Assembly (NCBI RefSeq): GCF_022815605.1
Contig: NZ_JALGRP010000007.1
Coordinates: 132,482-196,481 of the forward strand
DNA: 64,000 bases
Direction of reading: 5' to 3'
From: Microbacterium sp. VKM Ac-2923
GTDB lineage: Bacteria; Actinomycetota; Actinomycetes; Actinomycetales; Microbacteriaceae
The notes beneath the pieces were generated by a model. The model was not told where the DNA came from and made no database searches. It saw only the letters and a program-made list of their open reading frames with translations. This document shows positions 1 through 10,514 of the stretch, piece after piece. The translations under genes were made by a program, and so were the position numbers. Positions within the stretch are counted from its first letter, which is position 1, and each line of letters begins with the position of its first letter.

Positions 1-678
1 GGCTACCGCGTGGTCACCGTCGACAATCGGGGCATCAGCCCGGTCCCCGGCCAGACCGATCGCTTCTGCCCTCCGATCGAGGTCGCCGATCTCGTCGGTG
101 ACCTGGCCGGCCTCATCGCGCACCTCGGCGGTCCCGCGCACGTGGTGGGTACGTCGCTCGGGGCGCGAGTGGTGCAAGAGCTCGCCCTCGCCCACCCGGG
201 ATCGGTGCGGCGGGTCGTCGCGATGGGCGCGCACGCCCGCGTCGACGACGCCGGACTGCTGCTCACCGCCGGCGAGCGGCAGCTGTTCGACGACGAGATC
301 GTGCTGCCCGCCGCCTACCAGGCGGCGATAAGTGCGCAGCTCAACCTGTCGCCCGCGACGTTGCGCGATACGGAGCGCGTCCGTGACTGGCGCGACATCC
401 TGGAGTACTCCGCCGCGCCCATCTCGTCAGGCGAGCGCGGCCAGCTCGGTGCGAGCGAACGCCTCGGCGACCGCTCCGACGCCTATCGCGGCATCCGAGC
501 CCCTCTGCTGGCGATCGGTTTCGCCGATGACCGCATGACGCCTCCGCACCTGGCCCGCGAGGTCGCCGCGCTCGTGCCCGGCGCGCGGTACGCCGAGGTG
601 CCCGACGCCGGCCACTACGGCTATCTCGAGCGGCCCGACGAGGTCAATCGCCTGGTCCTCGACTTCTTCGCGGAGTGA
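1..678 (+). CDS. alpha/beta hydrolase, 5' end cut by window edge
   Basis: The reading frame is open from base 1 (GYRVVTVDNRG) to a TGA at 676-678, so the start codon lies outside the window. The 225 residues seen are the body of an alpha/beta-hydrolase. The nucleophile elbow GTSLGA supplies the serine, the acid is probably the Asp in ADDRMTPP, and the histidine is in DAGHYGYLERP near the C-terminus. The opening VVTVDNRG strand is where such enzymes carry their oxyanion/cap sequence. The substrate cannot be read from sequence. Esterase, haloperoxidase-like and thioesterase roles all remain possible. The neighbouring dehydroshikimate dehydratase and phosphopantetheinyl transferase make a siderophore or thioester role conceivable, but that is inference. 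Confidence 0.85.
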   Translation, partial: GYRVVTVDNRGISPVPGQTDRFCPPIEVADLVGDLAGLIAHLGGPAHVVGTSLGARVVQELALAHPGSVRRVVAMGAHARVDDAGLLLTAGERQLFDDEIVLPAAYQAAISAQLNLSPATLRDTERVRDWRDILEYSAAPISSGERGQLGASERLGDRSDAYRGIRAPLLAIGFADDRMTPPHLAREVAALVPGARYAEVPDAGHYGYLERPDEVNRLVLDFFAE

Positions 679-772
679 CCCGCCGCGTGCCCGGGCGTGC
701 CGGCCCACGAACGTCGGAGGGTCGCGCGCTACCGGGCTCCGTCTTCGGAGGGTGTTCGCCCGCGCCGGGTGC

Positions 773-1594
773 TCAGCCGACGGGCGCGGTGACCCCGTCG
801 AGCAGCGCGCGCAGCGCGTCGGCGCCGCGCTGGGCGACCTCGCCCACGGGCAACGCGCGGTACGAGGGGTTGAAGATCTCCAGCGACACCGGGCCGTCGT
901 ACCCCGAGGCCAGCACGGCGCCGACGGGGGAGTCGAGGTCGAACTCTCCCTCCCCGGGGAAGCAGCGGTGGTTGCGGCTCCACTGGATGAGCTCCAGCGA
1001 CAGCAGCGGGGCGTCGGCGAGCTGGAGGAAGCCGACCTTCGATGACGGGATGCCGGCGAGAGCCGCCGCATCTTCCCCTCCGGCCAGCAGGTGGAAGGTG
1101 TCGATGACGAGCGAGACGTTGTCGCGCGACACCGCACGAACGACCTCCCACGCATCGGCGACCGAGGCGATGTGCGTGCCCCAGCACAGGGCTTCGAACA
1201 TCACGGCCATGCCGTGGGCGGCGGCGTCGTCGGCGAGGGCGCTCACCTGCGCGATCGAGAGGTCGCGGTCGTCGATCGCGTCGGCGTCGGTGTTCGAAAC
1301 CACGAGGATCGCCTCGGTTCCCAGGCGCTGCATGGTCGACAGCTCGCTGCGCAACCGCTGCCGCACCGTGGCGAACTCTTCGGGCGCGACCCCCTCGGCG
1401 CGGCGGAACGGCTGGTACAGATCGATGCTCAACCCGGCGTCGGCGCAGCGCAGCGCGCACTCCTCGGGCGTCATGCCCGAGCCGGTGAGGTCGGCATCGA
1501 GCAGCTCGATCCCGTCGAAGCCGGCGGCCGAGATGGCGGCGATCTTCTCCTCCAGGCTGCCGCCCAGAGATACGGTCGCCATGCTCGTCTTCAT
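773..1594 (-). CDS. sugar-phosphate-isomerase-fold protein, probably 3-dehydroshikimate dehydratase
   Basis: A 273-residue TIM-barrel protein of the xylose-isomerase-like (AP endonuclease 2) family. The start MKTSMATVSL at 1594 is preferred over an upstream in-frame codon at 1660, because the family begins exactly here. The N-terminal strand (MATVSL), AAGFDGIELLDADL and the downstream block RCFPGEGEFDL are the pattern I associate with AsbF/QuiC-type 3-dehydroshikimate dehydratases. These make protocatechuate (3,4-dihydroxybenzoate) from the shikimate pathway, either for catabolism or for 3,4-catecholate siderophores. The gene is divergent from a phosphopantetheinyl transferase with an iron-box-like sequence between them, which favours the siderophore reading. 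A generic sugar phosphate isomerase/epimerase is the alternative. Confidence 0.75.
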   Translation of the reverse strand: MKTSMATVSLGGSLEEKIAAISAAGFDGIELLDADLTGSGMTPEECALRCADAGLSIDLYQPFRRAEGVAPEEFATVRQRLRSELSTMQRLGTEAILVVSNTDADAIDDRDLSIAQVSALADDAAAHGMAVMFEALCWGTHIASVADAWEVVRAVSRDNVSLVIDTFHLLAGGEDAAALAGIPSSKVGFLQLADAPLLSLELIQWSRNHRCFPGEGEFDLDSPVGAVLASGYDGPVSLEIFNPSYRALPVGEVAQRGADALRALLDGVTAPVG

Positions 1595-1634
1595 AGCCTG
1601 CCCTGTCCGTCCGTCGCCCTGGTCGATATAAGAA

Positions 1635-1653
1635 TTAGCATAGCCTGTCCTTA
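1635..1653. promoter_or_regulatory. candidate IdeR/DmdR iron box
   Basis: The 19-base sequence TTAGCATAGCCTGTCCTTA matches the actinobacterial iron-box consensus TTAGGTTAGGCTAACCTAA at 13 positions and keeps the outer TTAG...CCT-A symmetry. It lies about 40 bases upstream of the dehydratase start and about 115 upstream of the transferase start. A DtxR/IdeR-type repressor bound there could shut off one or both divergent genes when iron is plentiful. This is a match by eye only. Confidence 0.5.
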
Positions 1654-1767
1654 CTTTCACGGGAAGAACGGGACCCGGATGCCGGAGGAAGCACGAATGC
1701 CGACGAGACAGAGCGGATGCCGCGGCCCCGGCCTCGCACGCGTCCTCGGTGACGGCGGGGGTGCACG

Positions 1768-2427
1768 GTGACCGGCTTCGCCGCGCTTCTCCCCGCCGGG
1801 GTGATCGTCGAGGAGACGAGGGTCGAGGCGGCCGTCGACGCTCTCTTCCCCGCCGAGTACGCCGCCGTCGCCGGCGCCGTTGCGTCGCGCGTCGCCGAGT
1901 TCACGACCGGCCGTGCGTGCGCGCATCGGGCGCTGGCACGGCTCGGTGTCGCGGCCGTGCCGATCGTCCCCGGGCCGCACCGTGAGCCGGTGTGGCCCGA
2001 GGGGATCGTGGGCAGCATCACGCACTGCGCGGGGCTGCGCGCCGCCGCGGTCGCCCGAGCGGGCGACATGCGCTCGCTCGGCATCGACGCCGAGACGCAC
2101 GAGCCGCTGCCCGAGAACACGCTCGACATCGTCGCCGTTGCGGCCGAACTGCCGCGCCTGGCGGCGCTTCAGGTCGCCGTGCCGAACATCGCCTGGGATC
2201 GCGTGCTGTTCAGCGCGAAAGAGAGCATCTACAAGACCTGGTTTCCGCTCGCGGGACGTTGGCTCGATTTCACCGAGTGCGACCTGACGATCGAGCGTGA
2301 CGGCACTTTCCGCGGCGACCTCCTCGTGCCCGGCCCCGTCGTGGGCGCACGCGAACTCGGGCACATCGCCGGCCGCTGGGCGATCGACGGCGAGCACATC
2401 CTCACCGCCGCGTGGGTGGCCGGCTGA
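1768..2427 (+). CDS. 4'-phosphopantetheinyl transferase, Sfp/EntD/PptT type
   Basis: A 219-residue enzyme that moves the 4'-phosphopantetheine arm of CoA onto the serine of carrier proteins (NRPS, PKS, aryl-carrier). Visible motifs are GSITHC (about residue 76), the Mg-binding GIDAE, and FSAKESIYK with the Glu and Lys expected of the family. Length and layout fit the PptT/EntD branch used in siderophore and secondary-metabolite assembly, not the shorter AcpS. Translation starts at a GTG preceded by a G-rich stretch. It is divergent from the dehydroshikimate-dehydratase-like gene and convergent, 16 bases apart, with an aldo/keto reductase. Which carrier proteins it serves cannot be told from this window. 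Confidence 0.9.
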   Translation: MTGFAALLPAGVIVEETRVEAAVDALFPAEYAAVAGAVASRVAEFTTGRACAHRALARLGVAAVPIVPGPHREPVWPEGIVGSITHCAGLRAAAVARAGDMRSLGIDAETHEPLPENTLDIVAVAAELPRLAALQVAVPNIAWDRVLFSAKESIYKTWFPLAGRWLDFTECDLTIERDGTFRGDLLVPGPVVGARELGHIAGRWAIDGEHILTAAWVAG

Positions 2428-2443
2428 CCTCGACCGCGCAAAC

Positions 2444-3424
<981 letters not shown>

Positions 3425-3629
3425 GGTCGTGTCCTGTTCGTGTTCGTGAGGTGGGCCGGGCCGGGCCGGTGAGGCGTGCATCGCCTCGAAACCGAGTGAG
3501 CGGCTCCAGCTGTCCCGTTTCTCGGCCCACGAAGAGTCAACGCGCATCCACGCGCGTGAGCGTGGCCCCGGTTATGGGTGCACCGGCAGGGACCCTCTCA
3601 GACCCCGCAGGCGGCGTACTTTCGATCAC

Positions 3630-4499
3630 ATGGATGCCACCGACGCGATCACCGAGTTCCTCACCACGAGGCGCGCGAAGCTGACCCCGGCCGAGGTGGG
3701 ATTGCCCGATTTCGGTGGCCGCCGGCGGGTACCCGGACTCCGGCGCGAAGAGGTCGCGCTGGTGGCCGGGATGAGCGCGGAGTACTACAAGCGTCTCGAG
3801 CGCGGGAACGCGACGGGGGTGTCCGAGGCAGTCATCGACGGGGTCAGTCGCGCGCTGCAGCTCGACGATGCGGAGCACGCGCACCTGCTCGACCTGATCC
3901 GTGCCGCGAACGTCAATGCCCATCCGCAGCCCCGCCGGAGTACGGCGCGGAGGTCGCAGATCACCGAGGGCTTGCGGCAGACGATCGATGCTATGTCGAC
4001 CGTGCCCGTCTACGTGCAGAACGGCCGCCTCGACGCCGTGGCCGCCAACAAGCTCGGGCGTGCCCTGTACTCCGTGCTCTTCGACGATGCCCGACCGCCG
4101 GCGAACGCCGCTCGATTCCTGTTCCTCGATCCCCGGGCACCGTCGTTCTACCGGGAATGGGAGTCGCAGACCCGCCAGATCGTCGCGGTCCTCCGCGCTG
4201 AGGCCGGTCGCTCGCCCCACGATCGGCAGCTCAGCGACCTGGTCGGCGAACTCTCCACCCGCAGCGACCTGTTCCGAAAGCTGTGGGGAGCCCACGACGT
4301 CCGGGAGCACCGCGCAGGCCTCAAACTCCTGCACCACCCCGTGGTCGGCGACCTCGACCTCACCTTCCACGCCATGGACCTGGCATCCGATCGCGGTCTG
4401 CAGATGATCGTCTTCTCCGCCGAACCCGGGTCAGCGACGCACGAGCGCCTGCAGCTCTTGGCCAACTGGGCCGAAACCCGCGCGCCCCTCCCGCACTGA
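3630..4499 (+). CDS. XRE-type transcriptional regulator with MmyB-like ligand-binding domain
   Basis: A 289-residue regulator. Residues about 5-75 form a Cro/C1-type helix-turn-helix with the characteristic RRRVPGLRREEVALVAGMS and YYKRLERG blocks. The remainder matches the MmyB-like ligand-binding domain, with LDPRAPSFYREWE and the closing LQLLANWA region. Such proteins are widespread in actinobacteria and usually repress a divergent oxidoreductase gene. Here it sits between two leftward aldo/keto reductase genes, divergent from the one at 2444-3424 with a 205-base shared promoter region and convergent with the one at 4534-5520. The inducer is unknown. Confidence 0.92.
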   Translation: MDATDAITEFLTTRRAKLTPAEVGLPDFGGRRRVPGLRREEVALVAGMSAEYYKRLERGNATGVSEAVIDGVSRALQLDDAEHAHLLDLIRAANVNAHPQPRRSTARRSQITEGLRQTIDAMSTVPVYVQNGRLDAVAANKLGRALYSVLFDDARPPANAARFLFLDPRAPSFYREWESQTRQIVAVLRAEAGRSPHDRQLSDLVGELSTRSDLFRKLWGAHDVREHRAGLKLLHHPVVGDLDLTFHAMDLASDRGLQMIVFSAEPGSATHERLQLLANWAETRAPLPH

Positions 4500-4507
4500 G
4501 CGGTGTC

Positions 4508-4531
4508 GGCGCCGGCTCGTCGGTCGGCGCC
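4508..4531. terminator. short stem-loop between convergent genes
   Basis: GGCGCCG (4508-4514) pairs perfectly with CGGCGCC (4525-4531) around a 10-base loop. It sits in the 34 bases between the stop of the regulator and the stop of the convergent aldo/keto reductase. A bidirectional terminator is the obvious role. There is no clear T-tract. Confidence 0.45.
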
Positions 4532-4533
4532 CG

Positions 4534-5652
<1,119 letters not shown>

Positions 5653-6936
5653 TCACACCGCGGTCGGGGTCTTCGCCCTCTTCACCGCGATCGACAGCAC
5701 CGCAGCGATGACGCAGAGCGCCGCGCCTCCCCACCACGCGTAGGTGTACTCGCCGAAGATGTCGCGGATGACGCCGGCCGCGAGGGCGGCGATGGCGGCG
5801 CCGATCTGGTGGGCGGCGAAGACCCACCCGAACACGATGGTGCCGCGCTCGCCGAAGAGTTCGCGGCAGAGGGCGGCGGTGGGCGGGACGGTGGCGACCC
5901 AGTCGAGTCCGTAGATGACGACGAACAGCACGATGCTCGGGTGGATCGTCTCGGCGAGCAGCCAGGGCAGCAGGAGCAGTCCGACCCCGCGGAAGACGTA
6001 ATAGAAGACGAGGAGCTTGCGAGGGTCGAACTTGTCGGTGAGCCAGCCGGACGCGATCGTGCCGACGATGTCGAACACCCCGACGACCGCGAGCAGGCCG
6101 GCCGCCGTCGTGGTGGCCATGCCGTGGTCGTGGGCGGAGGGGATGAAGTGGATGCCGATGAGCCCGTTCGTCGTGGCTCCGCAGATGGCGAACGCGATGG
6201 CCAGGGCCCAGAACGACCGTCGTTTCGACGCGTAGGCCAACCCCTCGAGAGCGCGTTTCACGGCGCCGCCCGTGACGGCCGGCGGTGCGCTGTAGGTAGG
6301 GGCATCCGCGCCGTACGGGAGCACGCCGCGGTCGCTCGGATGGCTTCTCAGGACGAACCAGACGAGGGGAACCGCCAGCAGAGCGGCGGCGGCGATGACG
6401 AGGGACGCCGCCCGCCAGCCGGTGTCTTCGGCGAGGACGGCGACGGGTGGGAGGAAGATCAGCTGTCCGGTCGCGGAGCCGGCGGTGAGGATGCCCATCA
6501 CGAGACCGCGGCGGCGCACGAACCACCGGTTGGCGATGGTGGCGGCGAACACGAGCGCCATCGACCCGGTGCCGAGGCCGATCAGGACTCCCCAGAAGAC
6601 CAGCAGCTGCCACGATGCGGTCATCACCACGCTGCCCCCGGCGCCGAGGGCGACGAGCGTGAGGGCGGTCGCGACGACCTGGCGGATGCCGAAGCGATCC
6701 ATGAGAGCGGCGGCGAACGGCGCGGTCAGACCGTAAAGCAGCAGGTTGACGCTGACGGCGAGCGACATCACGCTCGTCGACCAACCGAACTCCTCGTTGA
6801 GGGGAACCATCAGAGCACCGGGCGCGGCGCGGAACCCGGCCGCGGCGAGCAGCGCCACGAAGGCGACGGCCGCGACGGCCCACGCGGGGTGGATGCGGGC
6901 GCGGGTGTCGTCGCGAGAGGGGTCGATGCGTGTCAT
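5653..6936 (-). CDS. MFS transporter, 12 predicted membrane segments
   Basis: A 427-residue major facilitator permease. After a short polar N-terminus (to about residue 18) come twelve hydrophobic stretches, with the loop 2-3 signature in the DRFGIRQVV region and a longer central cytoplasmic loop (about residues 200-225, PSDRGVLPYGAD). The arrangement resembles the monocarboxylate/OFA-like branch, so an organic-anion or drug substrate is plausible but unproven. It lies 93 bases downstream of a MarR-type regulator on the same strand and probably forms a two-gene, substrate-induced operon with it. Confidence 0.88.
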   Translation of the reverse strand: MTRIDPSRDDTRARIHPAWAVAAVAFVALLAAAGFRAAPGALMVPLNEEFGWSTSVMSLAVSVNLLLYGLTAPFAAALMDRFGIRQVVATALTLVALGAGGSVVMTASWQLLVFWGVLIGLGTGSMALVFAATIANRWFVRRRGLVMGILTAGSATGQLIFLPPVAVLAEDTGWRAASLVIAAAALLAVPLVWFVLRSHPSDRGVLPYGADAPTYSAPPAVTGGAVKRALEGLAYASKRRSFWALAIAFAICGATTNGLIGIHFIPSAHDHGMATTTAAGLLAVVGVFDIVGTIASGWLTDKFDPRKLLVFYYVFRGVGLLLLPWLLAETIHPSIVLFVVIYGLDWVATVPPTAALCRELFGERGTIVFGWVFAAHQIGAAIAALAAGVIRDIFGEYTYAWWGGAALCVIAAVLSIAVKRAKTPTAV

Positions 6937-7029
6937 TTCCGCTCCCGGATGCCGGTTCTGAAGGCTGCGTGTGGGACTTCCGTTGGACGGGTCACGGTCC
7001 TCTCGATTCCGGATGCCACGTACACGGCG

Positions 7030-7437
7030 TCACACGGAGAGGGCGAGGCGCCGCAACTCGGCGGCGGACTCGACGGTGAGGGCCTGTTCGATCTCACGCT
7101 GCGCGCTCTGCCAGAGCGGCTGGGCCGCGGCCGTCACCGCGACGGCATCCGGAGTCAGGACGATGGCTGACGCCCGGCGATCCGTCGGCGAGGTCGTCAT
7201 CTCGACGAGCCCCCGCTTCTCGAGCACGCGGATGTTGCGCGCGACCGTCGAGCGTTCGAGCTCCGTCCGGTCGGCGAGGTCTTGGATCGTGATCGGCTCC
7301 GCACCGGGCTGCGGCACGCGGCGCAGCAGGCTCCACTGCGCGGCGTTGATCCCCACCGGCTCCAGCGCGCGATCGTAGATCGCCGACGCACGCCGGGCAG
7401 CCACGCGGAGGCTGGTGCAGTAGCAGTCCGTTTCCAT
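7030..7437 (-). CDS. MarR-family transcriptional regulator
   Basis: A 135-residue winged-helix regulator of the MarR family. The N-terminus METDCYCTSLR carries two cysteines next to the dimerisation helix, a common feature in thiol- or oxidant-sensing members. The recognition region ITIQDLADRTELERSTVARNIRVLEKRG and wing TTSPTDRRASAIVLT are typical. I chose the Met at 7437. Two further in-frame starts lie at 7446 and 7455. It is first in a leftward operon with the MFS transporter gene, which it likely represses until an inducer binds. The 180-base region upstream holds AT-rich sequence (catatacac) suited to a promoter. Confidence 0.88.
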   Translation of the reverse strand: METDCYCTSLRVAARRASAIYDRALEPVGINAAQWSLLRRVPQPGAEPITIQDLADRTELERSTVARNIRVLEKRGLVEMTTSPTDRRASAIVLTPDAVAVTAAAQPLWQSAQREIEQALTVESAAELRRLALSV

Positions 7438-7633
7438 GGAAGCGAGCATATACACGCATTGGGACGGTTCGGGGTTCTCTCCATTTCTCCCCTCAGAAAT
7501 GCGTCGCGGGTGTCAGCGAGTGAGGCATATTGACCGCGACGTCAGCCGGGTGGATGCTCTTCTCGGAGCGCGTGAGGTGCGTGCGATCAGAGACCACGCC
7601 GCGTCCTTCCTGTCACACAAGGGAGTGGGGACG

Positions 7634-7894
7634 ATGGCCGACACGCTGAACAGGCAGTACGTCGAGGAGCACCTGGGCGCACACAACTATGAATCCTTCG
7701 GGCGCAGCATCGTTGCGGCGGTGATGGAGGAAGCGCTCGAGCAGATGAGCGATAAAGACGCTGCGTTCGACGGTGGATTCAGGATGGACGTCGAGACGGT
7801 GCTCGAAGCCACGGGGTCTGGATGCACGTGGGTCGTCATGATCGTCAACGGAAAGCGGGTGCGGATTCACCAGCCGCCGATCATGTCGTACTGA
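7634..7894 (+). CDS. small hypothetical protein
   Basis: An 86-residue protein beginning MADTLNRQYVEEHLGAHNYE after an AAGGGAG ribosome site with good spacing. The longer upstream reading has no ribosome site and low-complexity content. The protein is mixed alpha/beta with no membrane segment or recognisable domain. It stands alone between the MarR gene and the DHFR-like gene. I do not recognise the family. Confidence 0.6.
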   Translation: MADTLNRQYVEEHLGAHNYESFGRSIVAAVMEEALEQMSDKDAAFDGGFRMDVETVLEATGSGCTWVVMIVNGKRVRIHQPPIMSY

Positions 7895-8100
7895 AGCGGG
7901 GTTTCTCGCACCAGGGATTGGATGCCAGGTCGTCCGAGTCGTCGGAGTAGGGGCCTTCGGGAGAGGCCTAGTCACCGTGTCGCGGCCATGTCGCGGGGCG
8001 GCGTTAAGGGTGAGAACGGGCGCGACCGCCCGTGCCCTGTCGGCGCTCCCACGGTCGCGCTAGCCTGACGCCACCACCGCTCGCGTCGAGGGAGACCGCC

Positions 8101-8670
8101 GTGACCCAACCGCTTCGCTACGGCATCAACGTCACCCTCGACGGGTGCGTCCACCACGAGGCGGGCCTGCCTACGGATGCCGAGTCCATGGCGTTCTGGA
8201 CCGACGAACTGCGTCGCTCCGACTCGCTGCTCTACGGCCGCGTCACGTATCAGCTGATGGAGTCGGCCTGGCGGCGCCCGGAGTCGGGGGAGTGGCCCGA
8301 CTGGATGGATCCCAGTGAGGTCGCCTTCTCCGAGGTCATGGACCCGATGCGGAAGCACGTGGTGTCGACGGAACTGGAGGCCGTGGACTGGAACGCGTCG
8401 CTTGTTCGTGGGGAGCTGGGGGCGGCTGTCGTGGCGTTGAAGGCGCAGTCGGGGCGGGGGATCTCGGTCGGCGGGGTGCGGCTGCCGACGGCGCTGGCGA
8501 ACCTCGGGCTGATCGACGAGTTCACGTTCGTCGTGCATCCGGTGGTCGCGGGCCGCGGGCCGCGGTTGCTGGAGGGTGTGCGGGAGCAGATGGTGTCTCA
8601 GCTCGTGGAGCGGCGCGAGCTCGCGTCGGGAGCGACGGCGCAGCGCTATCGCCCGGTGGCCTCGGCCTGA
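8101..8670 (+). CDS. dihydrofolate-reductase-family protein (RibD C-terminal type), copy 1
   Basis: A 189-residue protein of the RibD_C/DHFR-like fold, which binds NADPH. GTG start at 8101 after AGGGAG. Motifs include the N-terminal INVTLDG strand, LLYGRVTY (the usual GR-T-Y nucleotide-binding block), SGRGISVGG and FVVHPVVAGRGPRLL. Members are reductases of unknown physiological substrate and are common in Microbacteriaceae. Two relatives occur in this window: an intact one at 42851-43408 and one broken by HipBA (44375-46613). The defence island therefore lies between members of one family. Confidence 0.9.
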   Translation: MTQPLRYGINVTLDGCVHHEAGLPTDAESMAFWTDELRRSDSLLYGRVTYQLMESAWRRPESGEWPDWMDPSEVAFSEVMDPMRKHVVSTELEAVDWNASLVRGELGAAVVALKAQSGRGISVGGVRLPTALANLGLIDEFTFVVHPVVAGRGPRLLEGVREQMVSQLVERRELASGATAQRYRPVASA

Positions 8671-8686
8671 CGGTCGGTCAGGACTT

Positions 8687-8871
8687 TCAGAACCCCAGCG
8701 CGCACATCAGCTGGGTCTCGTCGTCGGTCGGCGGCTCGACGGCCGGCGGGACACGCAGCACCGCCGCCATTCACCGACGGATCGAGGCTGATCGACGACT
8801 CTGCGGAACGCCGTGTCGGCGAGGAGGAATGGGGCGGGCTGGGGCTCGGCGGGGTTGGCGCTGTTAGCCAT
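8687..8871 (-). pseudogene. possible frameshifted small gene
   Basis: On the minus strand an ATG at 8871 opens MANSANPAEPQPAPFLLAD, and a plausible C-terminus (PTDDETQLMCALGF) ends at 8687, but the two are in different frames. This could be one small gene with an indel, or chance. The remainder of 8671-8944 shows nothing else that I can support. Confidence 0.25.
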
Positions 8872-8944
8872 CTCCACGGCGTGAATTTCGGCGAATGAAT
8901 GCCCGCTTTGCAGGGTCCAGCTCGCCGGCCGATAGCTTTCATGA

Positions 8945-10048
8945 ATGGCTACGATCACCCCGGCCCAACTTTCCATCGAGCTTCAAGTGCCGCAGAAAAG
9001 AATCCGGGACCATCTGCGTTCGGTGTACGGGACTCTCGCGGAAGGTTCGACACGCTGGCTCCTGTCGGAAGAGCAGGCGGAGGGGATCCGAGAACGTTTC
9101 CGCGATGATCGCCGGGCAAGGCGGGGTGACTGGTTGCTTGAGCCGGGCGACACCGTCCGTAGGCGATCAATGCACGATGCTTACGGCGGTCAGCAGCAAG
9201 GTGGGATCTCCACACCGCGGGGTCAGAACGACATCTTTATCTTCACGGACCCGGAGTCCGGAGCCAGATACGGATACGACAAGTTTGAGGGGTTACGGGA
9301 GGACGGCTCCTACTCCTACACCGGCGAGGGGCAGTACGGACCACAGGAATTCGTGCGGGGAAACCGTGCGCTGCGTGACTGCGCCAAAGATGGGAAGACC
9401 ATCCGGCTCTTCAGAACGCATGGAACGTCCGCCACGTACGTGGGTGCGTTCACAACAGGAACGCCCACTTATGAGATCGAAACGATTCCCGACGCGTCCG
9501 GAAACCCCCGCGCAGGAATCATCTTCAATCTCCTCCCGACAGTTGCGCGTGTGGAGCTCTTACCTGCGTACGGGGGTGGTTTGGGACCGGAGGCTCTGAT
9601 CGACTACTCGGCTGCACCGCGGTCGTGGACACCCCCTGAGTATGACGATGTGGTCGTTGCTGCGGCGGATACTGCTCCCGGCGACCGCCTCGTTTCGCGG
9701 ATCGAGTTCGAACTGCAGGCCGCATTCGGCGAGTGGCTGAGAACGCAGGGGCTCTCACCGCGACGGCTTCCGCTCCGGGCAGGGAGTGCGCTCATCGAGC
9801 CAGACATGTTCGTCCCAGAACGCAACTGGATCGTCGAGGCGAAGAAATCGATCGCGCGAGGACACGTGCGGACGGCGATCGGACAGGTTCTGGACTACGC
9901 GCACGTGGCTCGAAAGGCGGGGCTGGATGCCACTCCCGTCATTCTTCTCCCGGGGCTCCCGGAGGACGACCTCCGCGAGTTGATGCATACCGTCGGTATC
10001 ACTTTGATATGGAGAATCGAGGACGGCTTCGAGGTATCTAAGCCTTAG
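8945..10048 (+). CDS. SRA-like domain + PD-(D/E)XK nuclease, candidate type IV restriction enzyme
   Basis: A 367-residue protein with three parts. Residues 1-75 are a small helical head. Residues about 76-190 match the SRA/YDG-like modified-base reader found in ScoMcrA-type enzymes, with YGGQQQGGIS, a GYDKFEG turn, YTGEGQYGPQEF and the RGNRAL block. Residues about 245-335 are a PD-(D/E)XK nuclease, with the Glu of EFELQAAFGEW, Asp in IEPDMFV and EAK in IVEAKKS followed by a QVLDYAH helix. By analogy it would cut DNA carrying modified cytosine (or another mark) and so restrict modified phage genomes. It is convergent with the Nudix gene, whose stop overlaps its own by 4 bases. The nuclease assignment is strong; the exact mark read is unknown. 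Confidence 0.82.
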   Translation: MATITPAQLSIELQVPQKRIRDHLRSVYGTLAEGSTRWLLSEEQAEGIRERFRDDRRARRGDWLLEPGDTVRRRSMHDAYGGQQQGGISTPRGQNDIFIFTDPESGARYGYDKFEGLREDGSYSYTGEGQYGPQEFVRGNRALRDCAKDGKTIRLFRTHGTSATYVGAFTTGTPTYEIETIPDASGNPRAGIIFNLLPTVARVELLPAYGGGLGPEALIDYSAAPRSWTPPEYDDVVVAAADTAPGDRLVSRIEFELQAAFGEWLRTQGLSPRRLPLRAGSALIEPDMFVPERNWIVEAKKSIARGHVRTAIGQVLDYAHVARKAGLDATPVILLPGLPEDDLRELMHTVGITLIWRIEDGFEVSKP

Positions 10049-10443
10049 GTTCCGCTCGCGATCAGTGTCTTCACGGCGGGCAAGTCTGGCTCCGCCCAAT
10101 GCAGCTGCTCAAGAACTTGGGCAGCTACCCACGCCAGGCGGTCATGATCGGTGCTCCGGGTGGGCCGGGGGCCTTCTAGTTCAGCGCGAAGGCAGGTCAA
10201 CCGAATGACAAGACCGCCGACAAGCGTGTCGTCGGTCGTCAGTTCCCCCAGAACGCGAATGCCGACGGCCAGTTCTTCTTGAATCTCGCGGCGTAGGGCG
10301 TCGGCTGCGCTCTCTCCGTCCTCGACCTTGCCTCCGGGGAATTCCCAGCGTCCGCCCGCGGCTTTTTCCGGGCGGCGGCGGCATACGAGGAACTGGTCTT
10401 CATCCTGAATGACGGCTGCCACAACTTTGAGCATATTGACCAT
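10045..10443 (-). CDS. Nudix hydrolase, MutT/8-oxo-dGTP diphosphatase type
   Basis: A 132-residue Nudix protein. The Nudix box is complete: GGKVEDGESAADALRREI followed by QEEL, giving the GX5EX7REXXEE catalytic, metal-binding helix. The preceding WEFPGG is typical of MutT-like enzymes that hydrolyse oxidised or modified nucleoside triphosphates. A second possible start (MLKVV) lies three codons in, at 10434. It overlaps the 3' end of the SRA-nuclease gene tail to tail. A role in cleaning the nucleotide pool is known for the family. A defence role here is only suggested by location. Confidence 0.9.
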   Translation of the reverse strand: MVNMLKVVAAVIQDEDQFLVCRRRPEKAAGGRWEFPGGKVEDGESAADALRREIQEELAVGIRVLGELTTDDTLVGGLVIRLTCLRAELEGPRPTRSTDHDRLAWVAAQVLEQLHWAEPDLPAVKTLIASGT

Positions 10444-10514
10444 GGCAAGACCGTAGTCGCAGCTGCAGCGCCACGTGCTGTCCGCCTCGAGCCTCCGCGG
10501 CTGACTAGCGTGCG

